Shown here piece after piece: positions 17,643 through 26,266 of a stretch of DNA of 64,000 nt. The stretch covers positions 1 through 64,000 of the forward strand of contig NZ_GL882692.1 in assembly GCF_000195635.1 (NCBI RefSeq). The letters run 5' to 3'. The position numbers were made by a program, and so were the translations under genes. Source of the stretch: Bacteroides fluxus YIT 12057. Its GTDB lineage: Bacteria > Bacteroidota > Bacteroidia > Bacteroidales > Bacteroidaceae. The notes under the pieces were generated by a model. It was not told the origin of the DNA and searched no databases. It saw only the letters and a list, made by a program, of their open reading frames with translations. How positions within the stretch are numbered: position 1 is the stretch's first letter; each line of letters opens with the position of its first letter.

Positions 17643-18644
17643 TCAAATATGGCTGTTAATCTCTATGAATTTCTTCAGTGCCTGCAATGCCCGCCCGCTT
17701 TCCAGGGATTCGCGGGCAATGGCGATGCACTCTTCAATCTCTTTCTCCGGCTCCATGATCTGGATGGCAAACGCAGCATTGACAATCACGCATTGGGTCT
17801 GGGCTGCCGTGGCACAGTTGGCCAGGATATTGTCGAATATGCGGGCGGCATCTTCCTTGCAGGCTCCCCCCGAGAGTTCTTCAGGATGGGCGTCCCTGAA
17901 GCCAAGCGCCTGCGGGCGATAAATGCGTTCGTAGTTGCGGGTCATCACCTTGAACTCGTCAGTCAGTGAAATTTCGTCGTAGTTGTCAAGGCTGTTGACT
18001 ACGGCAAAGTCGATACCTAATTTGTAGAACACGTGGGTGTAAAGCCGCATTTGCGAGAGGTCGGCAACTCCGAGCAACTGATAGGAGGGCTGGCAGGGAT
18101 TGACCAGCGGGCCGAGCAGGTTAAATAGAGTACGTACCCCCAATGCCTTGCGGACAGGCCCTACCAATTTCATGGCCGGGTTGAACAGTTGGGCGTGCAG
18201 ATAGGCAATGTTGCACTCCTCCATACTGCGTTTCAGAATGTCGGGATTGTTGGTGAAGCGCACTCCGTGCTGCTCGATGACATTGCTGGCACCGCTGACG
18301 GAAGTGGCGCCATAATTACCGTGCTTGGCAACTTTGTAACCGGCACCGGCTACAATGAAACAGGCGCAGGTGGAGATGTTGAACGTGTTCTTGCCGTCTC
18401 CTCCCGTGCCCACGATATCTATAGGCCGGTAAGGGGCAAAGTCTATCGGAATACGTGTTTCCATCAGTGCTTCACGGAATCCGGTGAGTTCGTCAACCGT
18501 GATTCCGCGCATCTGAAATGCGGTGAGCAGGGCGGCTATCTGCGCTTCCGGGTACATCTCCCTGGTAATATTCAGGAGGATTTGCTTGGTTTCCTCCGAA
18601 GTAAGTTCTTCATGGTTGAAGAGACGGGACAATATTGCTTTCAT
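17643..18644 (-). CDS. trpD: Anthranilate phosphoribosyltransferase
   Basis: The protein has 333 aa. It transfers phosphoribose from PRPP to anthranilate. The PRPP-binding glycine motif reads DIVGTGGDGKNTFNIST, and KHGNYGATSVSGASNVIEQHG is the second conserved loop. It is a separate gene and is not fused to the trpG amidotransferase as in E. coli. It is 42 bp downstream of trpG and 6 bp upstream of trpC. Confidence 0.96.
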   Translation of the reverse strand: MKAILSRLFNHEELTSEETKQILLNITREMYPEAQIAALLTAFQMRGITVDELTGFREALMETRIPIDFAPYRPIDIVGTGGDGKNTFNISTCACFIVAGAGYKVAKHGNYGATSVSGASNVIEQHGVRFTNNPDILKRSMEECNIAYLHAQLFNPAMKLVGPVRKALGVRTLFNLLGPLVNPCQPSYQLLGVADLSQMRLYTHVFYKLGIDFAVVNSLDNYDEISLTDEFKVMTRNYERIYRPQALGFRDAHPEELSGGACKEDAARIFDNILANCATAAQTQCVIVNAAFAIQIMEPEKEIEECIAIARESLESGRALQALKKFIEINSHI

Positions 18645-18686
18645 CTTGATATTTACAGTTAAAGTTACTCCTTTTTGAAATGCCGT

Positions 18687-19307
18687 TCATTTGAAAAGCC
18701 AGTTCTTCAGGATGGTTTTCCCGTCCGGAGTCAGTATGGATTCCGGATGGAATTGAATGCCATGAATATCATATTTCCGGTGCTTCAGTGCCATGATTTG
18801 CCCTTCGGGGCTGAGGGCGGTTACTGCCAACTCTCCGGGGAATCCTTCCGTATCCACTACCCAGGAATGATACCGTCCTACGGGAATCTCCTCGGGTAAG
18901 TCGCGGAAGATGTAGTCTTCTTCGAGCATGACATTTCCTTGGGTTCTCTCTTCGATTTCTCCTTTTTTCTCTTTACAGTTTCCGGTTCTCACCTTCGTCT
19001 GCACTCCGTGGAATACCTTGCTCAGGTTGACAAGTTTTCCTCCGAATGCCTGGCCGATGGCTTGTTCGCCGAGGCAAACGCCCAGTATCGGTTTCCGTCC
19101 GGCATAAGTGCGGATGGTATCCAGCAGCAGTCCGGCTTCTTCGGGAATGCCGGGACCGGGCGAGAGTATGATCTTGCTGTAGGGAGCCAGGTCTTCAAGA
19201 TTGAATTGGTCGTTGCGCAGAACGTCTGTTTCTACGCCGAGTTCTTTCACCAAATGGGCAAGGTTGTAAGTGAAAGAGTCGTAATTGTCTATGATAACTG
19301 TTTTCAT
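18687..19307 (-). CDS. trpG: Anthranilate synthase glutamine amidotransferase subunit
   Basis: The protein has 206 aa and forms a class I glutamine amidotransferase. The nucleophile Cys is in ILGVCLGEQAIG, and His and Glu are in HGIQFHPESIL. It supplies ammonia to TrpE. It may also serve p-aminobenzoate synthesis, as trpG does in some bacteria, but nothing here shows that. A Lys/Glu-rich insertion (CKEKKGEIEERTQGN) at about residues 111-125 is unusual for the family. It is 23 bp downstream of trpE. Confidence 0.95.
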   Translation of the reverse strand: MKTVIIDNYDSFTYNLAHLVKELGVETDVLRNDQFNLEDLAPYSKIILSPGPGIPEEAGLLLDTIRTYAGRKPILGVCLGEQAIGQAFGGKLVNLSKVFHGVQTKVRTGNCKEKKGEIEERTQGNVMLEEDYIFRDLPEEIPVGRYHSWVVDTEGFPGELAVTALSPEGQIMALKHRKYDIHGIQFHPESILTPDGKTILKNWLFK

Positions 19308-19330
19308 TGCTGATTATTATTGGGGGTTCG

Positions 19331-20737
19331 TTACAGGTTGTCACTTTCTGCCATCTCAATCGCCTTTTTCAGTGCACCGAGCTTGTTGTTGACCTCTTGC
19401 AGTTCATATTCATCATTGCTTTTGGCTACAATACCGCCTCCGGCCTGGAACCAAAGTACGCCATTGCGGCTGACGAAGGTGCGGATGGTGATGGCTTGGT
19501 TCAGTGAGCCGTTCAGGCCGATGAACCCGATGCAACCGCCGTAAGCGCCGCGGTTGTGCGGTTCCAGTTCGCTGATGAGTTCCATGGCACGTACTTTCGG
19601 TGCACCGCTCAGAGTGCCGGCAGGAAAGGTGTCGATGAAAGTCTTGATAGGGTCGGCATCTTCATTCAGCGTGCCGCTGACACGGCTGACGAGGTGAATG
19701 ACGTGGCTGTAATATTGCATCTCCTTGTAGAAGTCCACCTTTACTTCCCGGCAGTTGCGGGACAGGTCGTTGCGGGCAAGATCCACCAGCATGACGTGTT
19801 CGGCATTCTCTTTGGGGTCATCGTGCAGGTAACGGGCGTTGATGGCGTCCTGAACGGCATCTCCGGTGCGTCTGGTGGTTCCGGCGATGGGGTCGATATA
19901 GGCATGGCGTCCTTCGATGCGGCAGTGGGTTTCGGGTGAGGAACCGAAGATGCGGAAACCGCCAAAGTCAAAATAGAACAGGTAGGGGGAGGGGTTGATG
20001 CTGCGCAGGGCACGGTAAAGTTTGAAGTCATCGCCCACAAAGCGTTGTTCAAAACGGCGGGACAGGACCATCTGGAAAACGTCTCCTCGCAGACAATGGG
20101 CTATGCCTTGGCGGATGTTCGCTTTATGCTCTTCGTCGGTGAGCGGAGAGGTGGTTTCACCGACGGCACGGAAATCGTATACGGTGTAGTTGCGGTTGTG
20201 GATGGCTTTCTGCACGGTATCCAGTTCGCTGGCTTCACCGGGGGCAAGCATTTCAAGAAGCATCATCTCGTTTTTGAAATCGTTGAAGATGATAAGGTAT
20301 TTGTACAGTATGTAGAGCATGTCCGGTGCGTCATTGGTTGCCTCTCGACTGTCCTTGACGGGGATATTCTCAAAATAGCGTATTGCGTTGAAGGAAGTGT
20401 ATCCGTAGAGTCCGCAATAACGGCTATACTCGCCTTCCACGCGGAAGCGGCCCAGAAAATCATTAAGGGCGTTTTCCACACGGTATCCTTCTGTTACGGG
20501 ATGCTCCTCACGGGTACCGTCGGGCAGACGGAAAACGGCGATACCGTGGTCAATGCTGACGCTTGCCACCGGACAGAGACCGATGAAAGAACGGTTGTTT
20601 TCGCTGCTATGATAATCGGAACTTTCCATCAGGGCGCTCTGTGGAAAGAGATCACGTACTTTCAGATACGTGCTCACCGGAGTATGCAGGTCGCCAAGTA
20701 CGGTGCGGCTGACTGTGGCATATGGATATTGTTTCAT
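19331..20737 (-). CDS. trpE: Anthranilate synthase component I
   Basis: I use the ATG at 20737, giving 468 aa beginning MKQYPYATVSRTVLGDLH. A TTG at 20764 would overlap trpB and is less likely. The protein converts chorismate to anthranilate with TrpG. ALMESSDYHS near residue 37 corresponds to the tryptophan-binding LLES region, so feedback inhibition is expected. The chorismate-binding core includes FGSSPETHCRIEG, PIAGTTRRTG, DLARNDLSR and AGTLSGAPKVRAMELI. It is the second gene of the operon, 16 bp after trpB. Confidence 0.95.
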   Translation of the reverse strand: MKQYPYATVSRTVLGDLHTPVSTYLKVRDLFPQSALMESSDYHSSENNRSFIGLCPVASVSIDHGIAVFRLPDGTREEHPVTEGYRVENALNDFLGRFRVEGEYSRYCGLYGYTSFNAIRYFENIPVKDSREATNDAPDMLYILYKYLIIFNDFKNEMMLLEMLAPGEASELDTVQKAIHNRNYTVYDFRAVGETTSPLTDEEHKANIRQGIAHCLRGDVFQMVLSRRFEQRFVGDDFKLYRALRSINPSPYLFYFDFGGFRIFGSSPETHCRIEGRHAYIDPIAGTTRRTGDAVQDAINARYLHDDPKENAEHVMLVDLARNDLSRNCREVKVDFYKEMQYYSHVIHLVSRVSGTLNEDADPIKTFIDTFPAGTLSGAPKVRAMELISELEPHNRGAYGGCIGFIGLNGSLNQAITIRTFVSRNGVLWFQAGGGIVAKSNDEYELQEVNNKLGALKKAIEMAESDNL

Positions 20738-20753
20738 TGCCTTCTCAAATAAT

Positions 20754-21932
20754 TTATAATTCAAAATTCAAAAACGTCTCTACATCCTTGTCCCCTCTTC
20801 CCGAAACGGTCAGGACCACCACATCTTCCGGTTTGAATTTCATCTTTTCCAGTGCACCGAGTGCATGGGCACTTTCGAGTGCGGGGATGATGCCTTCCAA
20901 CTTTGTCAGTTCATAGGCAGCCCGGATGGCCTCGTCGTCATTGACAGAGAGGACAAGGGCACGCTTCTGTGCCGCAAGGTTGGCGTGCATGGGCCCTATG
21001 CCCGGATAGTCCAGTCCGGCAGAGATGGAATAAGGTTCCTCAATCTGCCCGTCCTCATTCTGGATAACGTATGTGCGTGCACCGTGGATGATGCCCAGTT
21101 TGCCGAGAGCGATGGTGGCGGCGGTCATGCCCGTTTCTATCCCTTTTCCGCCTGCCTCGGCAAGTACAATCTGCACGCGTGGGTCATCTATGTAATGATA
21201 GATTGTGCCGGCCGCATTGCTTCCTCCGCCCACGCAGGCAATGAGATAGTCGGGGCATTCCCGTCCTTCGTGTTCAAGGAGCTGTTTCCTGATTTCTTCG
21301 CTGATGACGGATTGGAGGCGTGCCACCATGTCGGGGTATGGGTGTGGCCCTACGGTAGAGCCTATGACGTAGTAGGTGTCCGATGGATGGCAGCACCAGT
21401 CACGGATGGCTTCATTGGTGGCATCTTTCAGCGTCATGTTGCCGCTGGTGACCGGGACTACGGTTGCTCCCAGCATCTTCATCTTCTCCACATTGACGTG
21501 CTGGCGCTCCACGTCGGTCTTGCCCATGTAAACAATGCATTCCATGTTCATCAGTGCACAGACGGTGGCCGTGGCAACTCCGTGCTGTCCGGCACCGGTT
21601 TCGGCAATGATACGGCGCTTGCCCATGCGGCGCGCCAGAAGTACCTGTCCGATACTGTTATTGATTTTGTGGGCACCGGTGTGGTTCAGGTCTTCACGCT
21701 TGAGATAGATTTTGCAGCCGTACTTTTCGGACAGGCGGTGTGCCGGATAGAGTGGGGAAGGACGCCCTACATAGTCACGAAGCAACTGGTCGTATTCATG
21801 CTTGAAGTCTTCACTTTGCAATACCTTGAGATAGGTGTCCTGCAATTCATCTACACATTTGTGAAGTATCTCGGGGATGTATGCTCCGCCGAATTCTCCG
21901 TAATAACCATCTTTGTCAACTAAATAACTCAT
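20754..21932 (-). CDS. trpB: Tryptophan synthase beta subunit
   Basis: The protein has 392 aa and condenses indole with serine using PLP. The PLP lysine is in [15 protein letters not shown]. The phosphate-binding glycine loop is in [11 protein letters not shown], and [11 protein letters not shown] is the conserved loop after the lysine. It is the first structural gene of the trpBEGDCFA operon, directly behind the leader peptide and attenuator. This gene order with trpB first is typical of Bacteroidales. Regulation is by attenuation, as the leader sequence shows. Confidence 0.97.
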   Translation of the reverse strand: MSYLVDKDGYYGEFGGAYIPEILHKCVDELQDTYLKVLQSEDFKHEYDQLLRDYVGRPSPLYPAHRLSEKYGCKIYLKREDLNHTGAHKINNSIGQVLLARRMGKRRIIAETGAGQHGVATATVCALMNMECIVYMGKTDVERQHVNVEKMKMLGATVVPVTSGNMTLKDATNEAIRDWCCHPSDTYYVIGSTVGPHPYPDMVARLQSVISEEIRKQLLEHEGRECPDYLIACVGGGSNAAGTIYHYIDDPRVQIVLAEAGGKGIETGMTAATIALGKLGIIHGARTYVIQNEDGQIEEPYSISAGLDYPGIGPMHANLAAQKRALVLSVNDDEAIRAAYELTKLEGIIPALESAHALGALEKMKFKPEDVVVLTVSGRGDKDVETFLNFEL

Positions 21933-21961
21933 AACTGATATTTGAAGGTGTTGATTTAACG

Positions 21962-21993
21962 AAAAAAGCCCCGTCGCTTGGTGCGACAGGGCT
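21962..21993 (-). terminator. trp operon attenuator (intrinsic terminator)
   Basis: On the minus strand, AGCCCTGTCGC and GCGACGGGGCT form an 11-bp stem (one G-U pair) with loop ACCAA, followed by six U residues. It lies about 50 nt after the leader-peptide stop and 29 bp before the trpB start. A segment AGGG...GCTC at 22032-22045 could pair with GAGCCCT of the terminator and act as antiterminator; that pairing is inferred. Confidence 0.92.
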
Positions 21994-22044
21994 CTTTCTT
22001 ATTCCTTATAATATATTACATATATACATACGAGCACTGCTCCC

Positions 22045-22107
22045 TTACGACTGCCGGAGTTGTAACGGGTGCCACCACCAATATGTATTTACGAATCTTG
22101 TTTTCAT
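22045..22107 (-). CDS. trpL: trp leader peptide with three consecutive Trp codons
   Basis: A 20-residue peptide starts at the ATG at 22107 and contains Tyr-Trp-Trp-Trp at residues 9-12. It lies about 20 nt downstream of the predicted transcription start and is followed by the attenuator hairpin. Ribosome stalling at the Trp codons when Trp-tRNA is scarce should favour an antiterminator and read-through into trpB. This agrees with the described Bacteroid-trp RNA motif of Bacteroidales. A longer in-frame reading to 22236 exists, but it begins upstream of the promoter and is not used. Confidence 0.92.
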   Translation of the reverse strand: MKTRFVNTYWWWHPLQLRQS

Positions 22108-22133
22108 TGTCTTTTTTTGTTTTTGACGGGGGA

Positions 22134-22164
22134 CAAATATAAGCACTATGTCTGAAACATCAAA
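22134..22164 (-). promoter_or_regulatory. trp operon promoter
   Basis: On the minus strand TTTG (22164-22161) is followed after 19 bp by TATATTTG (22141-22134). This matches the Bacteroides -33/-7 consensus exactly, including spacing. Transcription should start near 22127. Confidence 0.85.
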
Positions 22165-22268
22165 ATAAAACTTACTTTTTTTCTTCAATAGAACATTTTT
22201 ATTGAATTGTTGTTCTATTAGCGTATGATATGACAATTATTTACACTAAAAAAAGAAAGGAACAAACA

Positions 22269-22376
22269 ATGAAACGAAAACATTTGGTCGCGATTGGAGT
22301 GGCTATTGCAATTCTTCTGTTATTATATTGGCTTTTGGTAGCCGAAGACATGAATGCCTGGTTGAATGTGAATTGA
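22269..22376 (+). CDS. Small single-span membrane protein (35 aa)
   Basis: ATG at 22269 opens a 35-residue frame with a purine-rich AGGAA about 10 nt before it. The N-terminus MKRKH is basic, residues 7-23 are strongly hydrophobic (VAIGVAIAILLLLYWLL), and the tail is acidic and polar (AEDMNAWLNVN). This is the layout of a small inner-membrane protein with the N-terminus inside. It stands 65 bp before the DUF308 membrane protein gene on the same strand and may be co-transcribed with it. I recognise no family. The signal is short, so confidence is moderate. Confidence 0.55.
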   Translation: MKRKHLVAIGVAIAILLLLYWLLVAEDMNAWLNVN

Positions 22377-22416
22377 TTTTTCGGGGCTTTCCTGCGGAGT
22401 TGTTCGGATAAATCTG

Positions 22417-22424
22417 TATCTTCG
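22417..22424 (+). promoter_or_regulatory. Possible promoter -7 element before the DUF308 gene
   Basis: TATCTTCG differs from TAnnTTTG at one position and lies 17 bp before the ATG at 22442. No -33 element is seen at standard spacing. Confidence 0.3.
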
Positions 22425-22441
22425 CAAAAAAACATAGACTC

Positions 22442-23017
22442 ATGAAAGGAATAAGTTATTCATTTTTGCGTGCGATATGCGCGCTTGTAATCGGTCTGGT
22501 ACTGGTCATGTTTCCCGACCGGGCCGGTGATTATTTTGTGATTACGATAGGTATCATTTTCCTGGTGCCCTCATTGATCAGTGTCATCGGCTATTTTGCC
22601 CAGAACGCCGAAATGCGCCGCCGCTTCCCTGTTGAAGGGGTAGGCAGCCTGCTGTTTGGTCTGTGGCTGATTGTCATGCCCGGTTTTTTTGCCGACCTGC
22701 TGACTTTTGTATTGGGATTTATCCTGGTGATGGGAGGAGTGCAGCAGATAGCCTCGCTTTCGGCGGCACGTCGCTGGATGCCGGTTCCGGGAGGCTTTTA
22801 TGTGGTTCCGGCATTGATTCTGATTGCCGGCTTGATAGCTTTGTTCAATCCTACGGGAGTACGCTCTACGGCATTTATTATAATAGGTGTCAGCAGTCTG
22901 GTGTATGCGGCTTCGGAATTGGTGAACTGGTTCAAGTTCACGCGCAGGCGTCCCAAGGCGCCGGATACTCCGGTGAAGGGTGTTGACAATATTGAGGATG
23001 CGGAAATAATTCAGTGA
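22442..23017 (+). CDS. DUF308/HdeD-like membrane protein
   Basis: The protein has 191 aa and six hydrophobic segments arranged as three pairs (about residues 8-50, 65-105 and 115-160), the pattern of the DUF308 (HdeD) family. HdeD of E. coli is linked to acid resistance, but the function of Bacteroides members is not established. The C-terminus is hydrophilic (RRRPKAPDTPVKGVDNIEDAEII) and should be cytoplasmic. It follows a 35-aa membrane peptide gene and converges on the peptidase gene across a palindromic repeat. Confidence 0.82.
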   Translation: MKGISYSFLRAICALVIGLVLVMFPDRAGDYFVITIGIIFLVPSLISVIGYFAQNAEMRRRFPVEGVGSLLFGLWLIVMPGFFADLLTFVLGFILVMGGVQQIASLSAARRWMPVPGGFYVVPALILIAGLIALFNPTGVRSTAFIIIGVSSLVYAASELVNWFKFTRRRPKAPDTPVKGVDNIEDAEIIQ

Positions 23018-23115
23018 CGAGACGGTCTTGAATCAGCAAAGAGGGATGCCGGAACTCTATTTTTGAGAAGATGGACTTTTAATTTGAAATTAGAACCTCC
23101 TAAAAGAATAAAGAA

Positions 23116-23268
23116 GGAGGTGTGTCAAAATAAAGATTTGGAACACAAATTACACAAATTACGCAACCCCTGCTTTTTAATGACTACTGATAATCAGCGA
23201 TTATCAGATTCGCTTTTTTTGCGTAATTTGTGTAATTTGCGTTCTTTTATCAGTTTTGACGCACCTCC
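23116..23268. repeat. Nested palindromic repeat, filled form
   Basis: Three inverted repeats are nested. The outer arms GGAGGTGTGTCAAAA (23116-23130) and TTTTGACGCACCTCC (23254-23268) have one mismatch. Inner 25-bp arms at 23142-23166 and 23219-23243 have one mismatch and contain the word ACACAAATTAC. A central hairpin CTGATAATC-AGC-GATTATCAG lies at 23187-23207. The outer unit without the inner part occurs at 56231-56275. It fills the convergent gap between the DUF308 and peptidase genes and could act as a two-way terminator. Confidence 0.85.
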
Positions 23269-23290
23269 CTTGCTGATTGGCGCTTGATAC

Positions 23291-24586
23291 TTATTTCAAC
23301 CATTGGTTAAGCAATTCGATGGCTTCTTTCTTTTCTGCTTCAGGCAATGTACTGATGCGTGCCTTGTGGCTTCCTCCGGGTTCAACAAACACATGAATGT
23401 TTTTCTTTTCTTTCAGCCAGGTGACTCCGGCCGCTGTCCAGGGATCGTTTTCGCCATAGATAAATATCATTTTCGGGTCATTCTCCTTCAGGAATTTTGT
23501 AATCTTCCGGCTCAGTGTCTTGTCAAAAGGCATGTCTTTCAATTCTTCGGGCAGCATCAGCCGGTGCAAATATCCTTTGCTTGACCGGATGGAAAGGTAC
23601 TTCTTGAAAGGTTTTGTGTCGTAACCGTAATAGCCCAGTTCACGGGCAGCCTGTACAAAGAATGAAGCGGTCGGACTGTCGGCGATGAAGTAGTCGGGAT
23701 TACTGATGTCGAGCAGGTGGGCAAGGAGTTCATCGTCCGGGGCTGTCACGGCAGGAATCGTGCTTGTCGGGGTACCCCATTGCCAGAGGGCAAAGGAATA
23801 TTCCAACACTGAATAATCATAGATTTCTTCTATGGGAGCACGGAACTTCAGTCCTTTTTCAGTGCAATACTTTTCGAAACGCGGGAGTAGGGTCCCTTTC
23901 CGTTTCAGTACCTCCAGTTGGAAATCTTCAATTTTCTTGCGTGCCTCGGCTGTTGACACCTTTTGCAGAAAAGGCTCGTGACGTCCGTCTTCGGCTGCAT
24001 AGCAAAGCGGGGCTACGTATGGAACGGAGATATCTACATCATCCGGATAGAAAGTGCGGTATAGCAAGGCTGTTTGTCCGCCCTTGCTGATGCCTGTGGC
24101 TATCCATTTTCCGGGGTAGATGCTTTTGAAGGCGTTGCGGACGGCATGCAGGTCGTCAGCGGAATTTTCGGCAGTCAGGTATTGCCAGTCCTTCGGTTCA
24201 GGGGTAGATTCGAGGAAGTAGCGGTGTTCTACAAAAATCATGTTGGCGTCCAGTAGCCGGGACAGCTCTTCGCGGTACTTCGGATGGAGGGCATAGGCAG
24301 CTCCATAGCCTTCGGTCACGATTACCGTGGGACGGTCAAAACCGACGTGGGATATGATGACACGTTGACGGAAGCTTCCTTTTTCCGGATGGCGGTGATC
24401 CAGCGGTTGGGTGAAGTAGGTTACATACTTTTCGGAGAATCGGGAAGACTCCAAAGATTGGGTTTCCGTGATGGCGGAAATTTTGCCCAGCTTTTGTTGC
24501 AGGTCAGTCTGTGCAGAAAGTGAGACTGAAGCAGACAACAGGGCAAACAGCAGAAATGCTGCATAGCAGCTGCGTAAGTTTTTCAT
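23291..24586 (-). CDS. Secreted S37-type serine peptidase (tripeptidyl aminopeptidase-like)
   Basis: The protein has 431 aa. A Sec signal peptide (hydrophobic core AAFLLFALLSASVSLS, cleavage after SAQ) leads to an alpha/beta-hydrolase domain. The nucleophile elbow is GISKGGQTA, the acid is likely in IFIYGENDPW, and the His in EPGGSHKARI. These fit the PS-10/S37 peptidase family, known from Streptomyces tripeptidyl aminopeptidases. It is expected in the periplasm and would trim short peptides from their N-terminus. It stands alone with its own promoter. Confidence 0.82.
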   Translation of the reverse strand: MKNLRSCYAAFLLFALLSASVSLSAQTDLQQKLGKISAITETQSLESSRFSEKYVTYFTQPLDHRHPEKGSFRQRVIISHVGFDRPTVIVTEGYGAAYALHPKYREELSRLLDANMIFVEHRYFLESTPEPKDWQYLTAENSADDLHAVRNAFKSIYPGKWIATGISKGGQTALLYRTFYPDDVDISVPYVAPLCYAAEDGRHEPFLQKVSTAEARKKIEDFQLEVLKRKGTLLPRFEKYCTEKGLKFRAPIEEIYDYSVLEYSFALWQWGTPTSTIPAVTAPDDELLAHLLDISNPDYFIADSPTASFFVQAARELGYYGYDTKPFKKYLSIRSSKGYLHRLMLPEELKDMPFDKTLSRKITKFLKENDPKMIFIYGENDPWTAAGVTWLKEKKNIHVFVEPGGSHKARISTLPEAEKKEAIELLNQWLK

Positions 24587-24613
24587 AATTTTACGGTTGT
24601 TTTATACCGGGGA

Positions 24614-24621
24614 CAAAGATA
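24614..24621 (-). promoter_or_regulatory. Promoter -7 element for the S37-type peptidase gene
   Basis: TATCTTTG on the minus strand is an exact TAnnTTTG match 28 bp before the peptidase ATG. Confidence 0.55.
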
Positions 24622-24695
24622 ATGCAAACCGGGAGCAGAATAAAATGAACATGTTCTTTTTATTCTGCCAAGACAAAAAAAGATGGCTGGCTTTT

Positions 24696-25400
24696 CTAAA
24701 AACTCAGTCCGGCTACGAAGTAGGCTCCTTCTGTCCTTGGGTTCCAGGTTGCCTTGACAAACAATGGGAGGGAGAATGAGTCGGTAATCTTGATCTCTTT
24801 GTTTGCTCCCAGGCTGACGTCACATACAGCAAAGCCGTTTGAACCGTAGAAGTCTGTAGCCCATGGAGTAGCGCCGATTTCGGCAGTCCAGTCCAGACCT
24901 CCCAAGCTGAAAGGGGCGACCAGCGAGAGATAGGAAGAGTACGCTCTGTCGCCCTCTTTATTTACCCCGTCGGCTCCGGCGAAGTTTGTGTACCAATTGA
25001 TAGCCAAAAGGCCGAAGTCATAACCTATTTGCCCCTCGAATACATGGGCCGTATTCCGGGCGCCATAATGGAAATATCCCGGACCGCCATTGAACCAGTA
25101 ATCGGTTACCGATACGCTGAAACCTCCGGTCGAATATCCTAAAGTGAGGTCTAATTCCTTGTCGTCTTTACTTTCAAATCCTACCGACCCCCATGCTTCC
25201 AATGAAAAGCCTTTGTAGGCAACGGACGCGCTTGGCTGAAGGCTTACGCCTCCCAAATCCTGTCCGCGCCAAATGTAGCCGCTTACGAGGTCGGCACCTA
25301 CCGATGCTTCCACTTTGTCCTGGGCTTTTGCCGTGAAAGGCATCGCCATTGATAATAACGCTGAGGCTATTACTCCCAATTTCATGCTTCTTGTTTTCAT
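24696..25400 (-). CDS. Outer-membrane beta-barrel protein (TorF/Gcw_chp-like porin)
   Basis: The start at 25400 gives 234 aa beginning MKTRSMKLG, with a signal peptide ending at AKA-QDK near residue 26. A longer frame runs back into the neighbouring gene without support. The mature chain alternates hydrophobic and polar residues and has the opening ADLVSGYIWRGQDLG, which resembles the start of the Gcw_chp/TorF family barrel. It ends FVAGLSF, with the aromatic C-terminus of outer-membrane barrels. Its ATG overlaps the stop of the upstream glycerophosphodiesterase gene by 4 bp, so both are translated together. The transported substrate is unknown. Confidence 0.75.
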   Translation of the reverse strand: MKTRSMKLGVIASALLSMAMPFTAKAQDKVEASVGADLVSGYIWRGQDLGGVSLQPSASVAYKGFSLEAWGSVGFESKDDKELDLTLGYSTGGFSVSVTDYWFNGGPGYFHYGARNTAHVFEGQIGYDFGLLAINWYTNFAGADGVNKEGDRAYSSYLSLVAPFSLGGLDWTAEIGATPWATDFYGSNGFAVCDVSLGANKEIKITDSFSLPLFVKATWNPRTEGAYFVAGLSF

Positions 25401-26167
25401 CTCTTTTTTAAAATATCTTGCAATACTACCGGTTCGTTGGTAGTGATGAAATCTACACCTTGGCTGATGAGCCATTCCATATCCGGGGTTTCGTTGACAG
25501 TCCAGGCATTGACTTTCATGCCAAGGTCGTGGCATTCTTTAATCCATCCGGGGTTCTTCTTGAATACGCTGAAGTGGTAGTCAGGCCCCGCACAGCCCCA
25601 TTCTTTTAGTTCTTTGGGTGCAACATCCCCCGTCAGATAGTAAACGGGAGTACCTTTGGGTGCCAGACGGATAAATTCTTGGGTGGCATGACGGGAGAAA
25701 GTGATATATTCGGTACGTTCTTCCAATCCCATTTCCTTGATCATGCTCACGATACCTTCAACGGCACGCGTTTCCTGTTCGGGAGTTTTATGCCCTTTCA
25801 ATTCCAGGATGAGGCGGGTCTTCAGTTTTCGGGCTTCATCCAGATATTGCCGCAGGGTGGGGAGCTGTTCGCCATTACCCAGTTGTACGGCGGTACATAC
25901 TTTTTCTGTGGCGTTCTGCATGGTTACCCCTTTGAAAGTCTCGTCGTGGTTTACCACCAGTTGATGGTCGGCGGTGAGCCATACGTCGAATTCGGATCCG
26001 TAACAGTGGATGGAGTCAGCTTTTGCTAATGCGGCAAGAGAATTCTGGGCAGAGCCGCTGGTTTTCCAGAACCCCCGGTGTGCAATAACCTGTGTGTCCT
26101 GTGCCTGTATGGTGCTGCATGCGGCGATCAGTACGGCGGATACGAAAATCAGTTTTTTAAAGTTCAT
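25397..26167 (-). CDS. Glycerophosphodiester phosphodiesterase, exported
   Basis: The protein has 256 aa and a signal peptide (KLIFVSAVLIAACSTIQAQ); a Cys at 17 may make it a lipoprotein. The GDPD active site is visible: IAHRGFWKTSGSAQNS (His-Arg), EFDVWLTADHQLVVNHDE (Glu-x-Asp and second His) and LILELKG. It hydrolyses glycerophosphodiesters from phospholipid breakdown to glycerol 3-phosphate and an alcohol. It is coupled to the downstream porin-like gene by a 4-bp overlap, suggesting that the pair handles outer-envelope lipid products; the pairing is inference. Confidence 0.9.
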   Translation of the reverse strand: MNFKKLIFVSAVLIAACSTIQAQDTQVIAHRGFWKTSGSAQNSLAALAKADSIHCYGSEFDVWLTADHQLVVNHDETFKGVTMQNATEKVCTAVQLGNGEQLPTLRQYLDEARKLKTRLILELKGHKTPEQETRAVEGIVSMIKEMGLEERTEYITFSRHATQEFIRLAPKGTPVYYLTGDVAPKELKEWGCAGPDYHFSVFKKNPGWIKECHDLGMKVNAWTVNETPDMEWLISQGVDFITTNEPVVLQDILKKR

Positions 26168-26197
26168 GGTTATCAGTGTATCTTTAATTTTTCACTT

Positions 26198-26205
26198 CAA
26201 AGATA
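26198..26205 (-). promoter_or_regulatory. Promoter -7 element for the glycerophosphodiesterase-porin pair
   Basis: TATCTTTG on the minus strand matches TAnnTTTG and lies 31 bp before the ATG. Confidence 0.5.
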
Positions 26206-26266
26206 GTACATGTATTTTGAATACAGGACAGGTTGATCTTAAATTTTTGTCCTGTGCCTGTTGAGG

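Noticed and set aside
20865-21923. 352-residue open frame antisense to trpB
   Set aside because: It mirrors a well-conserved gene in GC-rich third positions and has no domain or start signal. The same holds for long antisense frames at 29641-30498, 55147-56388, 56589-57626 and 59978-60874.
22045-22236. 63-residue reading that includes the trp leader peptide
   Set aside because: Its upstream start lies beyond the trp promoter, so it would not be transcribed from it. The internal ATG at 22107 fits promoter and attenuator.
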